The notes: generated by a model not told the origin, from the sequence alone. A stretch of 11,193 nt of DNA from Cytophagales bacterium (GCA_003500135.1 DNTA01000161.1:1-11193); one strand, 5' to 3'; counted from the first letter of the stretch, positions 1 to 7,451 are shown. Program-made: numbers and translations.

Positions 1-831
1 AGAAATGAAATTAAGTTTCATTGTATGAGAAAAGTCGGCTTTTGCATGATCTTTTCGTACTTTATTAAACCAGTAGAAAAAATATATTAGTACCGGTAGT
101 AGAAAAACGGGAAATAAAAATCCCCAAAGGGGTTTAATGCTTTGGTAAAAATAATAGATAAAACCCGCTGTGGAAATGCTGAAAAAGATAGCCGTAAAGT
201 AAAAAGTGCCCTTTATGCCCAGCAATAAGCTTATGGTGCGGTCACCCCTTCTGGCATCCTCCTGATGTTGGTATACCTGTGTCATTGGGTAGGAGCCCCA
301 TAGCATGGCAGAACTTAACAATGCCGGAGCCAAAACGTTCCAATGCCCCAAAGCGGACATAGTTACTTGATTAATTCCCATGTAGCACATTAAATACGTG
401 AAAAACCCCTGAAAAAAGCCGGCGACAAACCAACCGGTAATCGGATATTTTTTAAGCCTTACTGCCGGATGACTATATGCCTTGCTGACCATTCCGTAAA
501 TAAATACCATAATTGTAAATTGCCAACCCAAAGTCAAACTCCACAGCAAAGCCAATCCGTCAAATATGAGTGCCGCATCGTACAGTTCACGACTGACTTT
601 AGGTGGGTGCTTAATTCCTCCAATACTATCTTCATCTTTGTCAAAATAGCTATTGTACCCATTGCTGGCCGGATAAACCAGTAAATGCAAAATCGCAAAA
701 ACGGATATAATGCCATATCCATGCGGATCGGGGCTGGTGGCCAACGAAAGCAGAAATACCGGTAGTAAATAGAAAGAAAATGGTATTCGAAGATGTAACC
801 AAGTTGACTTTTTAAATATAAATTTTTGCAT
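1..831 (-). CDS. UbiA-family membrane prenyltransferase (3' end outside window)
   Basis: An integral-membrane prenyltransferase of the UbiA superfamily, which transfers an isoprenoid diphosphate to an aromatic or quinone-like acceptor. 277 codons are open and the C-terminus lies beyond base 1. Family members are usually near 290-300 residues, so little is missing. The first Asp motif is clear: N60-xxx-D64-xxx-D68 (NSYFDKDED), which binds Mg-diphosphate. The second region is YQHQEDARRGDRT at 187-199. It keeps D192 and the GDRT tail but has Gln188 where the first Asp of DxxxD normally sits. A typical KAYSHPAVRLK stretch is at 117-127. Many hydrophobic helices fit a multi-pass protein. The start is ATG at 831; an in-frame TGA two codons upstream rules out a longer form. 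It diverges from the polyketide synthase across 113 bases, so its acceptor may be that enzyme's product (inference). MenA- or UbiA-type quinone roles remain possible. Confidence 0.92.
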   Translation of the reverse strand, partial: MQKFIFKKSTWLHLRIPFSFYLLPVFLLSLATSPDPHGYGIISVFAILHLLVYPASNGYNSYFDKDEDSIGGIKHPPKVSRELYDAALIFDGLALLWSLTLGWQFTIMVFIYGMVSKAYSHPAVRLKKYPITGWFVAGFFQGFFTYLMCYMGINQVTMSALGHWNVLAPALLSSAMLWGSYPMTQVYQHQEDARRGDRTISLLLGIKGTFYFTAIFFSISTAGFIYYFYQSIKPLWGFLFPVFLLPVLIYFFYWFNKVRKDHAKADFSHTMKLNFIS

Positions 832-944
832 CTGTCAAACAAGATAGCCGAATTTTCATTAATATGAAACGGGCTATTAGATTGTAGTCATAGATAATTA
901 ACATAGAAGCGAGAGGTGGAGAAAGCCTTTCGGAAAGAAAATAT
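832..944. promoter_or_regulatory. Divergent intergenic region between the prenyltransferase and polyketide synthase genes
   Basis: These 113 bases must hold both promoters of the divergent pair, given the gene arrangement. I found no clean TAnnTTTG box on either strand. The nearest plus-strand candidate is TAGATTGT around 878-885, with two mismatches. The purine-rich stretch just before the 945 start (GAAAGCC, GGAAAGAAAA) may help ribosome binding but is not a classic Shine-Dalgarno site. The shared region allows joint control of the two genes. Confidence 0.4.
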
Positions 945-2051
945 ATGAGCGCATACATCCACGCCATTGGAACGGCGGTACCTGAATATAAAATAGATCA
1001 GCAGCAAACGGTAGAGTTCATGATCGATGCTCTGGAACTTGACGACCGTGAGGCCAGAAAACTTCGGGTACTCTACAGGGCTACGGGTATCCAAAGTCGC
1101 CATTCGGTTATTCCCGATTACGGCACTAACGTCGATAATTTTTCATTTTACCCGAAAAAAAAGAATCTCGAACCCTTTCCTGCCATCCATTCAAGGATGA
1201 AGCTTTATGAAAAGTCGGCTTTGTCATTGGCGGAAAAGGCTATAAATGATTTAAAAATAAACAGCGCAAAACTTAAATCTGCTACCCATCTAATTACAGT
1301 GAGCTGCACTGGTATGTATGCACCGGGACTCGACATTCAATTGGTTCAAAAACTTGGCCTGAATTCAGACATACGAAGAACAGCCATTAATTTCATGGGT
1401 TGCTATGCAGCATTTAATGCCATAAAAGCTGCTGATGCCATCTGTGCAAGCGATGAAAATGCAAAAGTACTGGTACTATGCCTGGAACTTTGTACCATCC
1501 ATTTTCAAAAAAGCACGGAAGAAGATCACTTACTATCCGGCGCACTTTTCAGCGATGGTGCAGCCGCACTTTGGATGTCGAACCAGGCGCCAGATGAAGG
1601 TCCTTACCTGGAGGCCAAACGTTTCTATTGTGATTTATTTCTGGACGGGAAACAGGAAATGGCCTGGCATATCGGCGATCATGGCTTCGAAATGCGATTA
1701 ACATCCTATGTTCCGGCCCTGATACAAAAAGGAATAACGGAATTGACTCATAAACTGCTTGAAGGGCACCATATCAACAGGCATGAAATTGAGCACTACG
1801 CCATTCATCCTGGTGGAAAGAGAATTCTGGAAGTGATTGAAAAAGAACTTGAACTAACTAAAGAAGATAATGCCGCAGCTTACGAAGTGTTGAGTAAATA
1901 CGGCAATATGTCATCACCTACGGTACTTTTTGTATTGAAAAACATACTGGATCGGCTTAAGAAGGAAAACAATGGACAGCACATTCTCAGTTTTGCTTTT
2001 GGTCCTGGTCTGACACTTGAATCAATGTTACTCGAAATCCACTACGAATGA
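945..2051 (+). CDS. Type III polyketide synthase (chalcone/stilbene synthase-like)
   Basis: A homodimeric thiolase-fold enzyme that extends an acyl-CoA starter with malonyl-CoA and cyclises the chain, typically to alkylpyrones, alkylresorcinols or related phenolics. At 368 residues it has the normal length. The catalytic triad is visible: Cys153 in NFMGCYAAFNA, His288 in YAIHPGGKRIL, and Asn321 in KYGNMSSPT. The C-terminal signature AFGPGLTLE is at 351-359. The SCTGMYAPGLD stretch (120-130) is the conserved active-site segment near the starter pocket. The complete triad and GFGPG-like loop separate it from FabH (KAS III). The ATG stop overlap with the downstream methyltransferase shows translational coupling, as in bacterial PKS III-methyltransferase operons such as Streptomyces srsAB and Bacillus bpsAB. 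Starter, chain length and cyclisation mode cannot be read from the sequence. The paired methyltransferase and divergent UbiA favour a lipid-like phenolic product (inference). Confidence 0.95.
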   Translation: MSAYIHAIGTAVPEYKIDQQQTVEFMIDALELDDREARKLRVLYRATGIQSRHSVIPDYGTNVDNFSFYPKKKNLEPFPAIHSRMKLYEKSALSLAEKAINDLKINSAKLKSATHLITVSCTGMYAPGLDIQLVQKLGLNSDIRRTAINFMGCYAAFNAIKAADAICASDENAKVLVLCLELCTIHFQKSTEEDHLLSGALFSDGAAALWMSNQAPDEGPYLEAKRFYCDLFLDGKQEMAWHIGDHGFEMRLTSYVPALIQKGITELTHKLLEGHHINRHEIEHYAIHPGGKRILEVIEKELELTKEDNAAAYEVLSKYGNMSSPTVLFVLKNILDRLKKENNGQHILSFAFGPGLTLESMLLEIHYE

Positions 2052-2776
2052 CTTTCCCCTACAAAATTGATTTTACCCACCGTTCAAAAGATGAAGAGTT
2101 GATGGACGATCTTGATTGTAACGGGGATGTAGTAGATCAAACGTTGCGGGAATTAGAGTTTATTAATTCCTGGCTTGGAGGAAATAAAGTCACCTTAAAC
2201 GGGATAGGCAAACTAATTAAACATAATAACCAAAACCCATTGAGAATAATCGACCTGGGCTGTGGTGACGGGGAAATGCTTAGGAGGGTAGGTGAAAATA
2301 TTAACAAAAAAAATTTTAACACTTCACTTTTAGGTATTGATGCCAATCCAAATATTATCGAGGTAGCTCGAAATAAAACTCTGAATGGATTAAAAATTGA
2401 GTACAAAGCGATAAATATTCTCGATCCTGATTTTTCCGTTAAAGATCAGGACATTGTCATTTGCACTTTATTTTTACACCACTTCGATAGCGATGTGCTG
2501 GCTGATTTACTTTCAAAATGGCATAAACAAGCCCAAATAGGTATTGTAATTAACGATCTGCACCGGCACCCCCTTGCGTTTTATTCCATACGACTGCTAA
2601 CTGCATGGTTTTCCAGGTCGCCAATGGTGAAGTACGACGCCCCGCTTTCTGTATTGCGCGGGTTTACTAAAGGTGAATGGGAAGATATACTTCAAAAAGC
2701 CGGTATAGAGCAATATGAACTTACCTGGCACTGGGCTTTTCGGTGGCAATTGATCATACCATCTGGTAATAGTTGA
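2048..2776 (+). CDS. Class I SAM-dependent methyltransferase paired with the type III PKS
   Basis: A 242-residue Rossmann-fold methyltransferase. SAM-binding motif I is IDLGCGDGEML at 68-78. The acidic motif II residue that binds the ribose is probably Asp98 in GIDAN. The HHF at the end of the fourth strand (TLFLHHFDSD) resembles small-molecule O- or C-methyltransferases. An Arg-Ser stretch followed by ELMDDLD near the N-terminus (12-23) is probably the substrate cap. Its ATG overlaps the polyketide synthase stop by four bases (ATGA), so the two proteins are almost certainly co-translated and act on the same molecule. By analogy with SrsB in Streptomyces phenolic-lipid synthesis, it could methylate a resorcinol hydroxyl (inference). 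The flavoprotein hydroxylase (SrsC-like) often found with such pairs is not in this window. Confidence 0.91.
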   Translation: MTFPYKIDFTHRSKDEELMDDLDCNGDVVDQTLRELEFINSWLGGNKVTLNGIGKLIKHNNQNPLRIIDLGCGDGEMLRRVGENINKKNFNTSLLGIDANPNIIEVARNKTLNGLKIEYKAINILDPDFSVKDQDIVICTLFLHHFDSDVLADLLSKWHKQAQIGIVINDLHRHPLAFYSIRLLTAWFSRSPMVKYDAPLSVLRGFTKGEWEDILQKAGIEQYELTWHWAFRWQLIIPSGNS

Positions 2777-2802
2777 TAAAATAATGGGTAACCATTTATC
2801 AA
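2773..2802 (+). terminator. Bulged hairpin overlapping the methyltransferase stop codon
   Basis: TTGATA (2773-2778) pairs with TATCAA (2797-2802), and AATGG pairs with CCATT around a GTAA loop, leaving a four-base bulge (AAAT) on the 5' arm. The stem is 11 bp in total and starts within the TGA stop. No U-run follows, so this is not a standard intrinsic terminator. It may mark or protect the 3' end of the PKS-methyltransferase transcript. Read-through to the next gene is possible. Confidence 0.35.
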
Positions 2803-2872
2803 TTATGGCATGAAATAACAGGGCCATATAACTTTAAGTGCAAAAAAAACGTCTTCAATACTAAAAAACATT

Positions 2873-3181
2873 ATGGACTGCTGCACCTCTTCTTACTTAC
2901 CTGTCGATTGTGATTTTTATGACGAACTGGCGTTGTACAAAACCAAAAACAAACCTTTAAAGATATTTTACTTTAATGATCAAAAAGAACTCGAGCAGGC
3001 CGAGGGCAATTTGAAAGATATATATACAAGCAAAAGAGCCGAATATGCATCGGTTGGTGGCGACGATATACGACTCGATAAAATCATTACTTTCGATGGT
3101 AGGCCGGGCCCCGCTTATGATGAGTATGATGCCTTCAGCAATGAGTGCCTCGACTGTCACCAGGATTTTTATGACGACTAA
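2873..3181 (+). CDS. Rof/YaeO-like Rho-binding antiterminator family protein
   Basis: A 102-residue acidic protein. Its core matches the pattern of E. coli Rof (YaeO), which binds the Rho hexamer and blocks Rho-dependent termination. The N-terminal segment YLPVDCDFYDELAL (8-21) matches Rof's Y-x-P-I-x-CDxYDxLEL. The later segment EYASVGGDDIRLDKIITF (57-74) matches Rof's EYLxVxxx-x-RLDKITSF. Between them is an A-x-x-L/D-I-Y-T-S-K region equivalent to Rof's linker. Unlike Rof (about 85 residues) it carries a C-terminal tail of about 20 residues with C92-x-x-C95-H96, and Cys3-Cys4 at the N-terminus, which may bind metal or sense redox (inference). A weak promoter-like TAACTTTA lies at 2829-2836. 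The gene is 96 bases after the methyltransferase and converges with the nitroreductase gene across only 7 bases. The family call rests on remembered motifs. Confidence 0.75.
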   Translation: MDCCTSSYLPVDCDFYDELALYKTKNKPLKIFYFNDQKELEQAEGNLKDIYTSKRAEYASVGGDDIRLDKIITFDGRPGPAYDEYDAFSNECLDCHQDFYDD

Positions 3182-3188
3182 ACCATAA

Positions 3189-3782
3189 TTAATCTACCCA
3201 TTGCACACTATCTTCAATTGGTTTTCGGGTACTTTCATGCCATTTTTCAGGTATGCCAATAAATAAGAATCCCATAAAGGTGTCCTTAGGTTCCAGGCCA
3301 AAAAAGGGTTTGGCCTCTTCCATGTAGGTTACGCCTCCGGTGCCCCAATAGCATCCTAAACCATATGCCGTGGCTGTTAACATCATATTTTGCACAGCAC
3401 AGGCCACAGCCGAAACCTCTTCAATTTCAGGTAAAATTTTGTTTATATCCCTTTTCATTCCTATTCCGATGACATGAGAGGCCAGGGTGGGCTTTTTGGA
3501 CAGTTTATCATACTTTTTTTGATCAAATGTGCCTTTTTTCTCGCTCACTTCCCTATACAGCTCACTTTGAAATTCTGCCAGTTTTTTCAGGCCTTCCCCC
3601 TTGAATACAGTAAAATGCCAGGGCTGTGTCATTTTATGAGTGGGTGCCCAATTGGCATTTTCCAGCATTTTTTTAATGATCTCATCGTCAACTACCTCAT
3701 TTTTGTATACTGGCGGATAGATTGATCGTCGTGTCTTGATCAGTTCGTTTATTTCGTTCGTGTTAAAATTTCTTATCTCCAT
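3189..3782 (-). CDS. Nitroreductase family protein (YdjA-like, FMN-dependent)
   Basis: A 197-residue FMN-binding oxidoreductase of the small single-domain nitroreductase class, which uses NAD(P)H to reduce nitro compounds, quinones or flavins. The FMN-phosphate motif RRS is at 18-20, and NWAPTHKMTQPWHFTVF at 44-60 is the conserved second FMN segment. GLGCYWGTGG (141-150) is the third, contacting the isoalloxazine ring, and FLFIGIP (172-178) closes the fold. The APxHKxxQPWHF form resembles E. coli YdjA rather than NfsB. Its ATG shares one base with the receptor gene's TAA stop (TAATG at 3784-3780), so it is translated by reinitiation from the receptor mRNA. A role in reducing the imported substrate, for example releasing a metal from a chelate, is possible but inferred. 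The physiological substrate is unknown. Confidence 0.93.
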   Translation of the reverse strand: MEIRNFNTNEINELIKTRRSIYPPVYKNEVVDDEIIKKMLENANWAPTHKMTQPWHFTVFKGEGLKKLAEFQSELYREVSEKKGTFDQKKYDKLSKKPTLASHVIGIGMKRDINKILPEIEEVSAVACAVQNMMLTATAYGLGCYWGTGGVTYMEEAKPFFGLEPKDTFMGFLFIGIPEKWHESTRKPIEDSVQWVD

Positions 3783-5833
3783 TATCGATTGAATTTTACA
3801 TTTATTCCTGCAAAAAAGTTAATGGTTGGCGCCGGATTAAAATAACGGTTACCAAATGCATTAAGATCGTTCCCAAGACTATACTCCTGATTGAGCAGAT
3901 TGTTTATGCCACCATACAGATTCCACTCCATATTATTTCTTGAAAGCAATTTCCAGCCCCCTTTTACCACCACATGGTGGTAAGCTTCACTGTAAACCGT
4001 ATTCGCATCGTTGAGCGGTATGGCATCATTGAATTGATAGTTTAGATTTAAAAATGCGCCATTCATCAGTTGCAAGTCAATAAATGCTGAGAGTCGGTGA
4101 GGGGTGGTGCCTGTCAGGCGATTTCCGTCGAATGACACATTTTCTCCGGCTTCTTCTTTTTCATACTCATCAAAAACGAAATAGTGCCAGGTATACGCCA
4201 GGCTGCCGTCCAGTTTTTGAACAAAAGACGTGGGTTGGTCAAAGAAGTTGTACAGCAGAAGCATTTCAAAACCACTTTGCTGTGTACTTCCGGCATTTTC
4301 AAACTCCACCGTTCCGTCTTCTGCCACCTTGCTCACAATGGTTTCCCTTTGACGCATATGAAATACGGCAGCATCGACCATAAACCGCGTGTTCCAGTTA
4401 TTTCGCCAGCCAACTTCTACACTAATCCCCTGCTCAGGTTTCAAGTCTTCATTAATGGAGCCATTACTTGTGCGCACTTCTTCGGTAGAAGGTGGTGAAT
4501 AACCCTGACTGATATTAAGATATGAAATTTGCCGAGGGCTGAACTTATAACTCAGGGCCAGCCGGCTTTGCCATTCCAGGCCGGGTTGATAAGTAACAGT
4601 GCCCTCGGGAATGGTAGTGTTACTTTCTTGACGGTCAATTACATAACGGGTCAGTTGCCAGCTGGTTCCTGCTTCAAGCCCCCATTTTCCGGTATTAAGA
4701 CGGTATTGAGCAAAAGCAAAGGCCTGATGTGCAACAATGCGATCGTCGAAGCGCAGTCCATCTATTCTTCCGCTATCATTTTCATAAATCCGGTTATCCC
4801 AGACCAGACCAAGCCATTCGCCGCCAAACTGCCATTGGTGTTGCTGATAATCTAATGTCAGTACTTCCCGAAGGCCCCAACCGGTTTTTTCTTCGAGCTT
4901 ATAATTGGTGATGAATGGGTTTTCCTTGTTTTCTGTTTGGATGTAGGTCGAAAATTTATTGGAAATGTGGTCATCGAATTGTTTTTGAACCATTACACCG
5001 GTATAGAGGCCCTGCAGATCGATGGAAGAGTTTTGTACAGGTGCCCGAGGTCTCGATTGCCTTCGGTCTTCTGCTACCTGATCATTGGTAAGCCCGCCAG
5101 GTAATTGATAAAAAAGATCACTGTAGAGCAATTGAGCCGTGATATTCCAGTCATCAACTGTATAATTCTGCTGCCAGTACAGGGCTTTGCGATCCATATT
5201 GGTATGCCTTCGATAACCCTCCGACTGTTGCCATGAGGCTTTGATTACCTGCCGGTTTTGGTCAGAAGCCACAATGTCGGCCTCAAGGGTGGTTTTAATG
5301 TAGTTGAAAGATCCTCCTTCTATATTTAAAGCAACACCTGTAGCAGTTGGGCGTGTTCCTGAAAAAAGCATGGCGCCGCTCATACCTGCACCATAAATAG
5401 CTGAAGTGGGGCCTTTGATCAGTTCCAGTGAACCCATAAATGCCGGATCGATCCAGTTTAGTGGTGTGCTGCCCGTAGCCTCGGTGAAGGGGATCCCATT
5501 CCAGTATACCTTCACATTTCTAACTCCAAATGGTGACCTGAGCAGATTGCCGCGCATATTTACGCGATAACTTCCCGGAGACCGCTGCTCAATTCGTACG
5601 CCAGGCAAGGTGTTAGGGCCATCGAGCAGGGCTGCTTTCGGACCCGGCAACAACATTGATTGCGGTAAATAATGATCAGATGCCGGTATGTCCATAATCG
5701 AGCGGGACGATTCGAAACCCTGTACATCCACTCCTTCTAAATAAACGGTGGATGATATGGTGTCATTTTGCTGACTTAAAACAGGTAACTGAATAACTAT
5801 AAATATGAAAAAGATGAATAGAGTCTTATGCAT
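3782..5833 (-). CDS. TonB-dependent outer-membrane receptor
   Basis: A 22-stranded beta-barrel receptor that imports a ligand across the outer membrane using TonB-ExbBD energy. I start it at ATG 5833 (683 residues), giving a clean signal peptide (MHKTLFIFFIFIVIQLPVLS, then QQND). The reading frame stays open to 5887, but a promoter-like box at 5859-5866 lies inside that extension and the extra residues spoil the signal peptide. The plug covers roughly residues 40-165, with LPGVRIEQRSPGSYRVNMRG from 76, a WNGIPF stretch, and LELIKGPTSAIYGAG at 136-150. The rest is the barrel, ending FFAGINVKFNR. There is no N-terminal carboxypeptidase-like domain and no SusD partner, so a glycan SusC role is unlikely. 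A siderophore, haem, metal or cofactor ligand is more plausible (inference). The overlapping nitroreductase gene downstream forms an operon with it. Confidence 0.94.
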   Translation of the reverse strand: MHKTLFIFFIFIVIQLPVLSQQNDTISSTVYLEGVDVQGFESSRSIMDIPASDHYLPQSMLLPGPKAALLDGPNTLPGVRIEQRSPGSYRVNMRGNLLRSPFGVRNVKVYWNGIPFTEATGSTPLNWIDPAFMGSLELIKGPTSAIYGAGMSGAMLFSGTRPTATGVALNIEGGSFNYIKTTLEADIVASDQNRQVIKASWQQSEGYRRHTNMDRKALYWQQNYTVDDWNITAQLLYSDLFYQLPGGLTNDQVAEDRRQSRPRAPVQNSSIDLQGLYTGVMVQKQFDDHISNKFSTYIQTENKENPFITNYKLEEKTGWGLREVLTLDYQQHQWQFGGEWLGLVWDNRIYENDSGRIDGLRFDDRIVAHQAFAFAQYRLNTGKWGLEAGTSWQLTRYVIDRQESNTTIPEGTVTYQPGLEWQSRLALSYKFSPRQISYLNISQGYSPPSTEEVRTSNGSINEDLKPEQGISVEVGWRNNWNTRFMVDAAVFHMRQRETIVSKVAEDGTVEFENAGSTQQSGFEMLLLYNFFDQPTSFVQKLDGSLAYTWHYFVFDEYEKEEAGENVSFDGNRLTGTTPHRLSAFIDLQLMNGAFLNLNYQFNDAIPLNDANTVYSEAYHHVVVKGGWKLLSRNNMEWNLYGGINNLLNQEYSLGNDLNAFGNRYFNPAPTINFFAGINVKFNR

Positions 5834-5858
5834 GAAAAGTGGCTTCAATGGTTTTTTG

Positions 5859-5887
5859 CAAAAGTAAAAAAACGAGGCTAAAAACAT
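5859..5887 (-). promoter_or_regulatory. Bacteroidota-type promoter for the TonB receptor-nitroreductase operon
   Basis: On the minus strand TACTTTTG (5866-5859) matches the Bacteroidota -7 box TAnnTTTG exactly. An ATG (5887-5885), one mismatch from the -33 TTG, lies 18 bases upstream. Transcription would start near 5852, leaving a leader of about 20 bases before ATG 5833. The -33 match is weak. I did not see a convincing Fur-like palindrome. Confidence 0.5.
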
Positions 5888-5995
5888 TCCTGCGGATACT
5901 TTTTAACCTTGGGATCTGACAGTGATAATGATTTAGTGAAGAAATTGTTAAATACTTTAGATTTTTTCTAAATCAATTAAAAAAGCGTAGTGTGC

Positions 5996-6028
5996 TTGTG
6001 TATTTGCTACTAAATAACCATAAATTTG
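5996..6028 (+). promoter_or_regulatory. Bacteroidota-type promoter for the aminotransferase gene
   Basis: TAAATTTG at 6021-6028 matches the TAnnTTTG -7 box exactly. A TTG at 5996-5998 sits 22 bases upstream, inside the usual 17-23 spacing. A second TTTG at 6003-6006 is too close (14 bases). The predicted leader is about 60 bases and very A/T-rich, ending in TAAAATTAG shortly before the ATG at 6097. Confidence 0.5.
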
Positions 6029-6096
6029 GATTTATAAAGTAAGGATAATTTAATAGTTGGCAATTAAAATATTTTTTAAAATAAAATTAGGCGGTT

Positions 6097-7416
6097 ATGC
6101 GGCGGAAATTGTTAAGAACAGGCGCAGATGAATTGAGTTACGAGATCAGGGGAATCGTAAAAAAGGCGGAGCTTGTTGCCAATGCCGGGCAAGACATTTC
6201 CTGGGAAAATATTGGTGATCCTATTCAAAAGCATGCCAGTGTGCCACAATGGATCAAAGATATCATCAGTGACCTGTCACAACAAGACCGGACATATGGA
6301 TACTGCCATTCCAAGGGTGTTTTGGAAACCAGAGAGTTTTTAGCCAAAAAAAACAACGAACTGGGAGGAGTACAAATTACTGCTGAGGACATTCTTTTTT
6401 TTAACGGTTTGGGCGATGCCATTGCCAAGATTTACCAGTTTTTGGTGCCTACCGCGAGAATAATTGGTCCCTCACCGGCCTATTCCACACATTCTTCCGC
6501 CGAAGCAGCCCACGCAAATGACCATCCGGTTACCTACAATCTGGATCCCGGAAACAACTGGTATCCCGATATGGATGATATTTATCAAAAAGTAAAATAC
6601 AATTCCAATATCGTAGGCATTCTGATCATCAATCCCGATAATCCGACCGGTATGGTTTATCCAAGGGAAGTTCTGGAGCGGTTTGTTGAGATTGCGCGTG
6701 AATTTAACCTGTTTCTGATCAGCGACGAGATTTATATTAATATAACTTACAACGGAGCGGAGGCATGGTCGCTGCCGGAATATATTGGTGATGTGCCTGG
6801 AATCGCATTAAAGGGATTGTCAAAAGAAGTGCCCTGGCCGGGATCGAGGTGTGGATGGGCAAAGTTTTACAATCGTAAAAAGGATGTGGAATTTGATAAG
6901 CTATGTACCACACTGGAGAATGCTAAAATGATTGAGGTAAGCTCTACAAAATTGCCGCAACTGGCCATTCCTAAAATCATGAGTGATCCCCGTTATCAGT
7001 TACATCTGGAGGAGAATAATCGAAAGATTGGCGAAAAAAGCCGGCGAATATCGGAAATTTTAAAAGATGTGGAAGGGGTTCATTTTAATCCCACCAATGG
7101 TGCTTTTTACAATACTATTATTTTTAAAAAAGGGGTACTGAATGGCAATCAGAAACTGGAAATAAAGAATGAAAAAGTCAGAGAACTGGTTGAGTCGTGG
7201 GTGTCTGTGCCAGACATGCCTTTGGATAAACGCTTTGTATATTATTTGCTAGGTGCCAAAGGTGTTTGTGTAGTGCCCATATCCTCATTTTGCTCTGACT
7301 TGAATGGTTTCCGTGTGACCTTACTCGAAGAGGATACCGATCAGTTAGAAGAAACCTTTAGAAAAATCCATGATGCCCTGGTGGAATACCTGGAAGTTGT
7401 GCCGGAAAATGCATAA
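6097..7416 (+). CDS. PLP-dependent class I/II aminotransferase
   Basis: A 439-residue fold-type I aminotransferase that moves an amino group between an amino acid and a 2-oxo acid using pyridoxal phosphate. NPDNPTG is at 179-185 and the cofactor-ring Asp210 and Tyr213 are in SDEIYINITY. The Schiff-base lysine is Lys243 in LSKEVPWPGSRCGW, with the phosphate-binding Arg251. The substrate-carboxylate Arg is probably that in GFRVTLLEE near the C-terminus. The N-terminal WENIGDP and YGYCHSKG segments are also typical. The overall layout resembles the AlaA-type (glutamate-pyruvate) branch, but the amino acid used cannot be decided from sequence. It is monocistronic as far as visible and converges with ilvA. 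IlvA makes 2-oxobutanoate, so a shared role in branched-chain or alanine nitrogen metabolism is possible, but adjacency of convergent genes is weak evidence. Confidence 0.93.
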   Translation: MRRKLLRTGADELSYEIRGIVKKAELVANAGQDISWENIGDPIQKHASVPQWIKDIISDLSQQDRTYGYCHSKGVLETREFLAKKNNELGGVQITAEDILFFNGLGDAIAKIYQFLVPTARIIGPSPAYSTHSSAEAAHANDHPVTYNLDPGNNWYPDMDDIYQKVKYNSNIVGILIINPDNPTGMVYPREVLERFVEIAREFNLFLISDEIYINITYNGAEAWSLPEYIGDVPGIALKGLSKEVPWPGSRCGWAKFYNRKKDVEFDKLCTTLENAKMIEVSSTKLPQLAIPKIMSDPRYQLHLEENNRKIGEKSRRISEILKDVEGVHFNPTNGAFYNTIIFKKGVLNGNQKLEIKNEKVRELVESWVSVPDMPLDKRFVYYLLGAKGVCVVPISSFCSDLNGFRVTLLEEDTDQLEETFRKIHDALVEYLEVVPENA

Positions 7417-7451
7417 AAAGGAGCTTTTGTTGACCAAAAACCAATTTGCGC

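Noticed and set aside
534..842. 102-residue minus-strand open frame starting at TTG 842
   Set aside because: It is out of frame with the UbiA gene on the same strand. The UbiA frame carries the Asp motifs and hydrophobic helices; this one shows no family features.
31..1222. Repeated AAAAGTCGGCTTT near 32 and 1211
   Set aside because: A 13-base direct repeat in two unrelated coding genes on opposite strands, with no further similarity around it; most likely chance.
4084..4911. Several plus-strand open frames of 60-108 residues inside the receptor gene
   Set aside because: They are antisense to a well-conserved TonB receptor barrel, have unusual composition and no recognisable motif.
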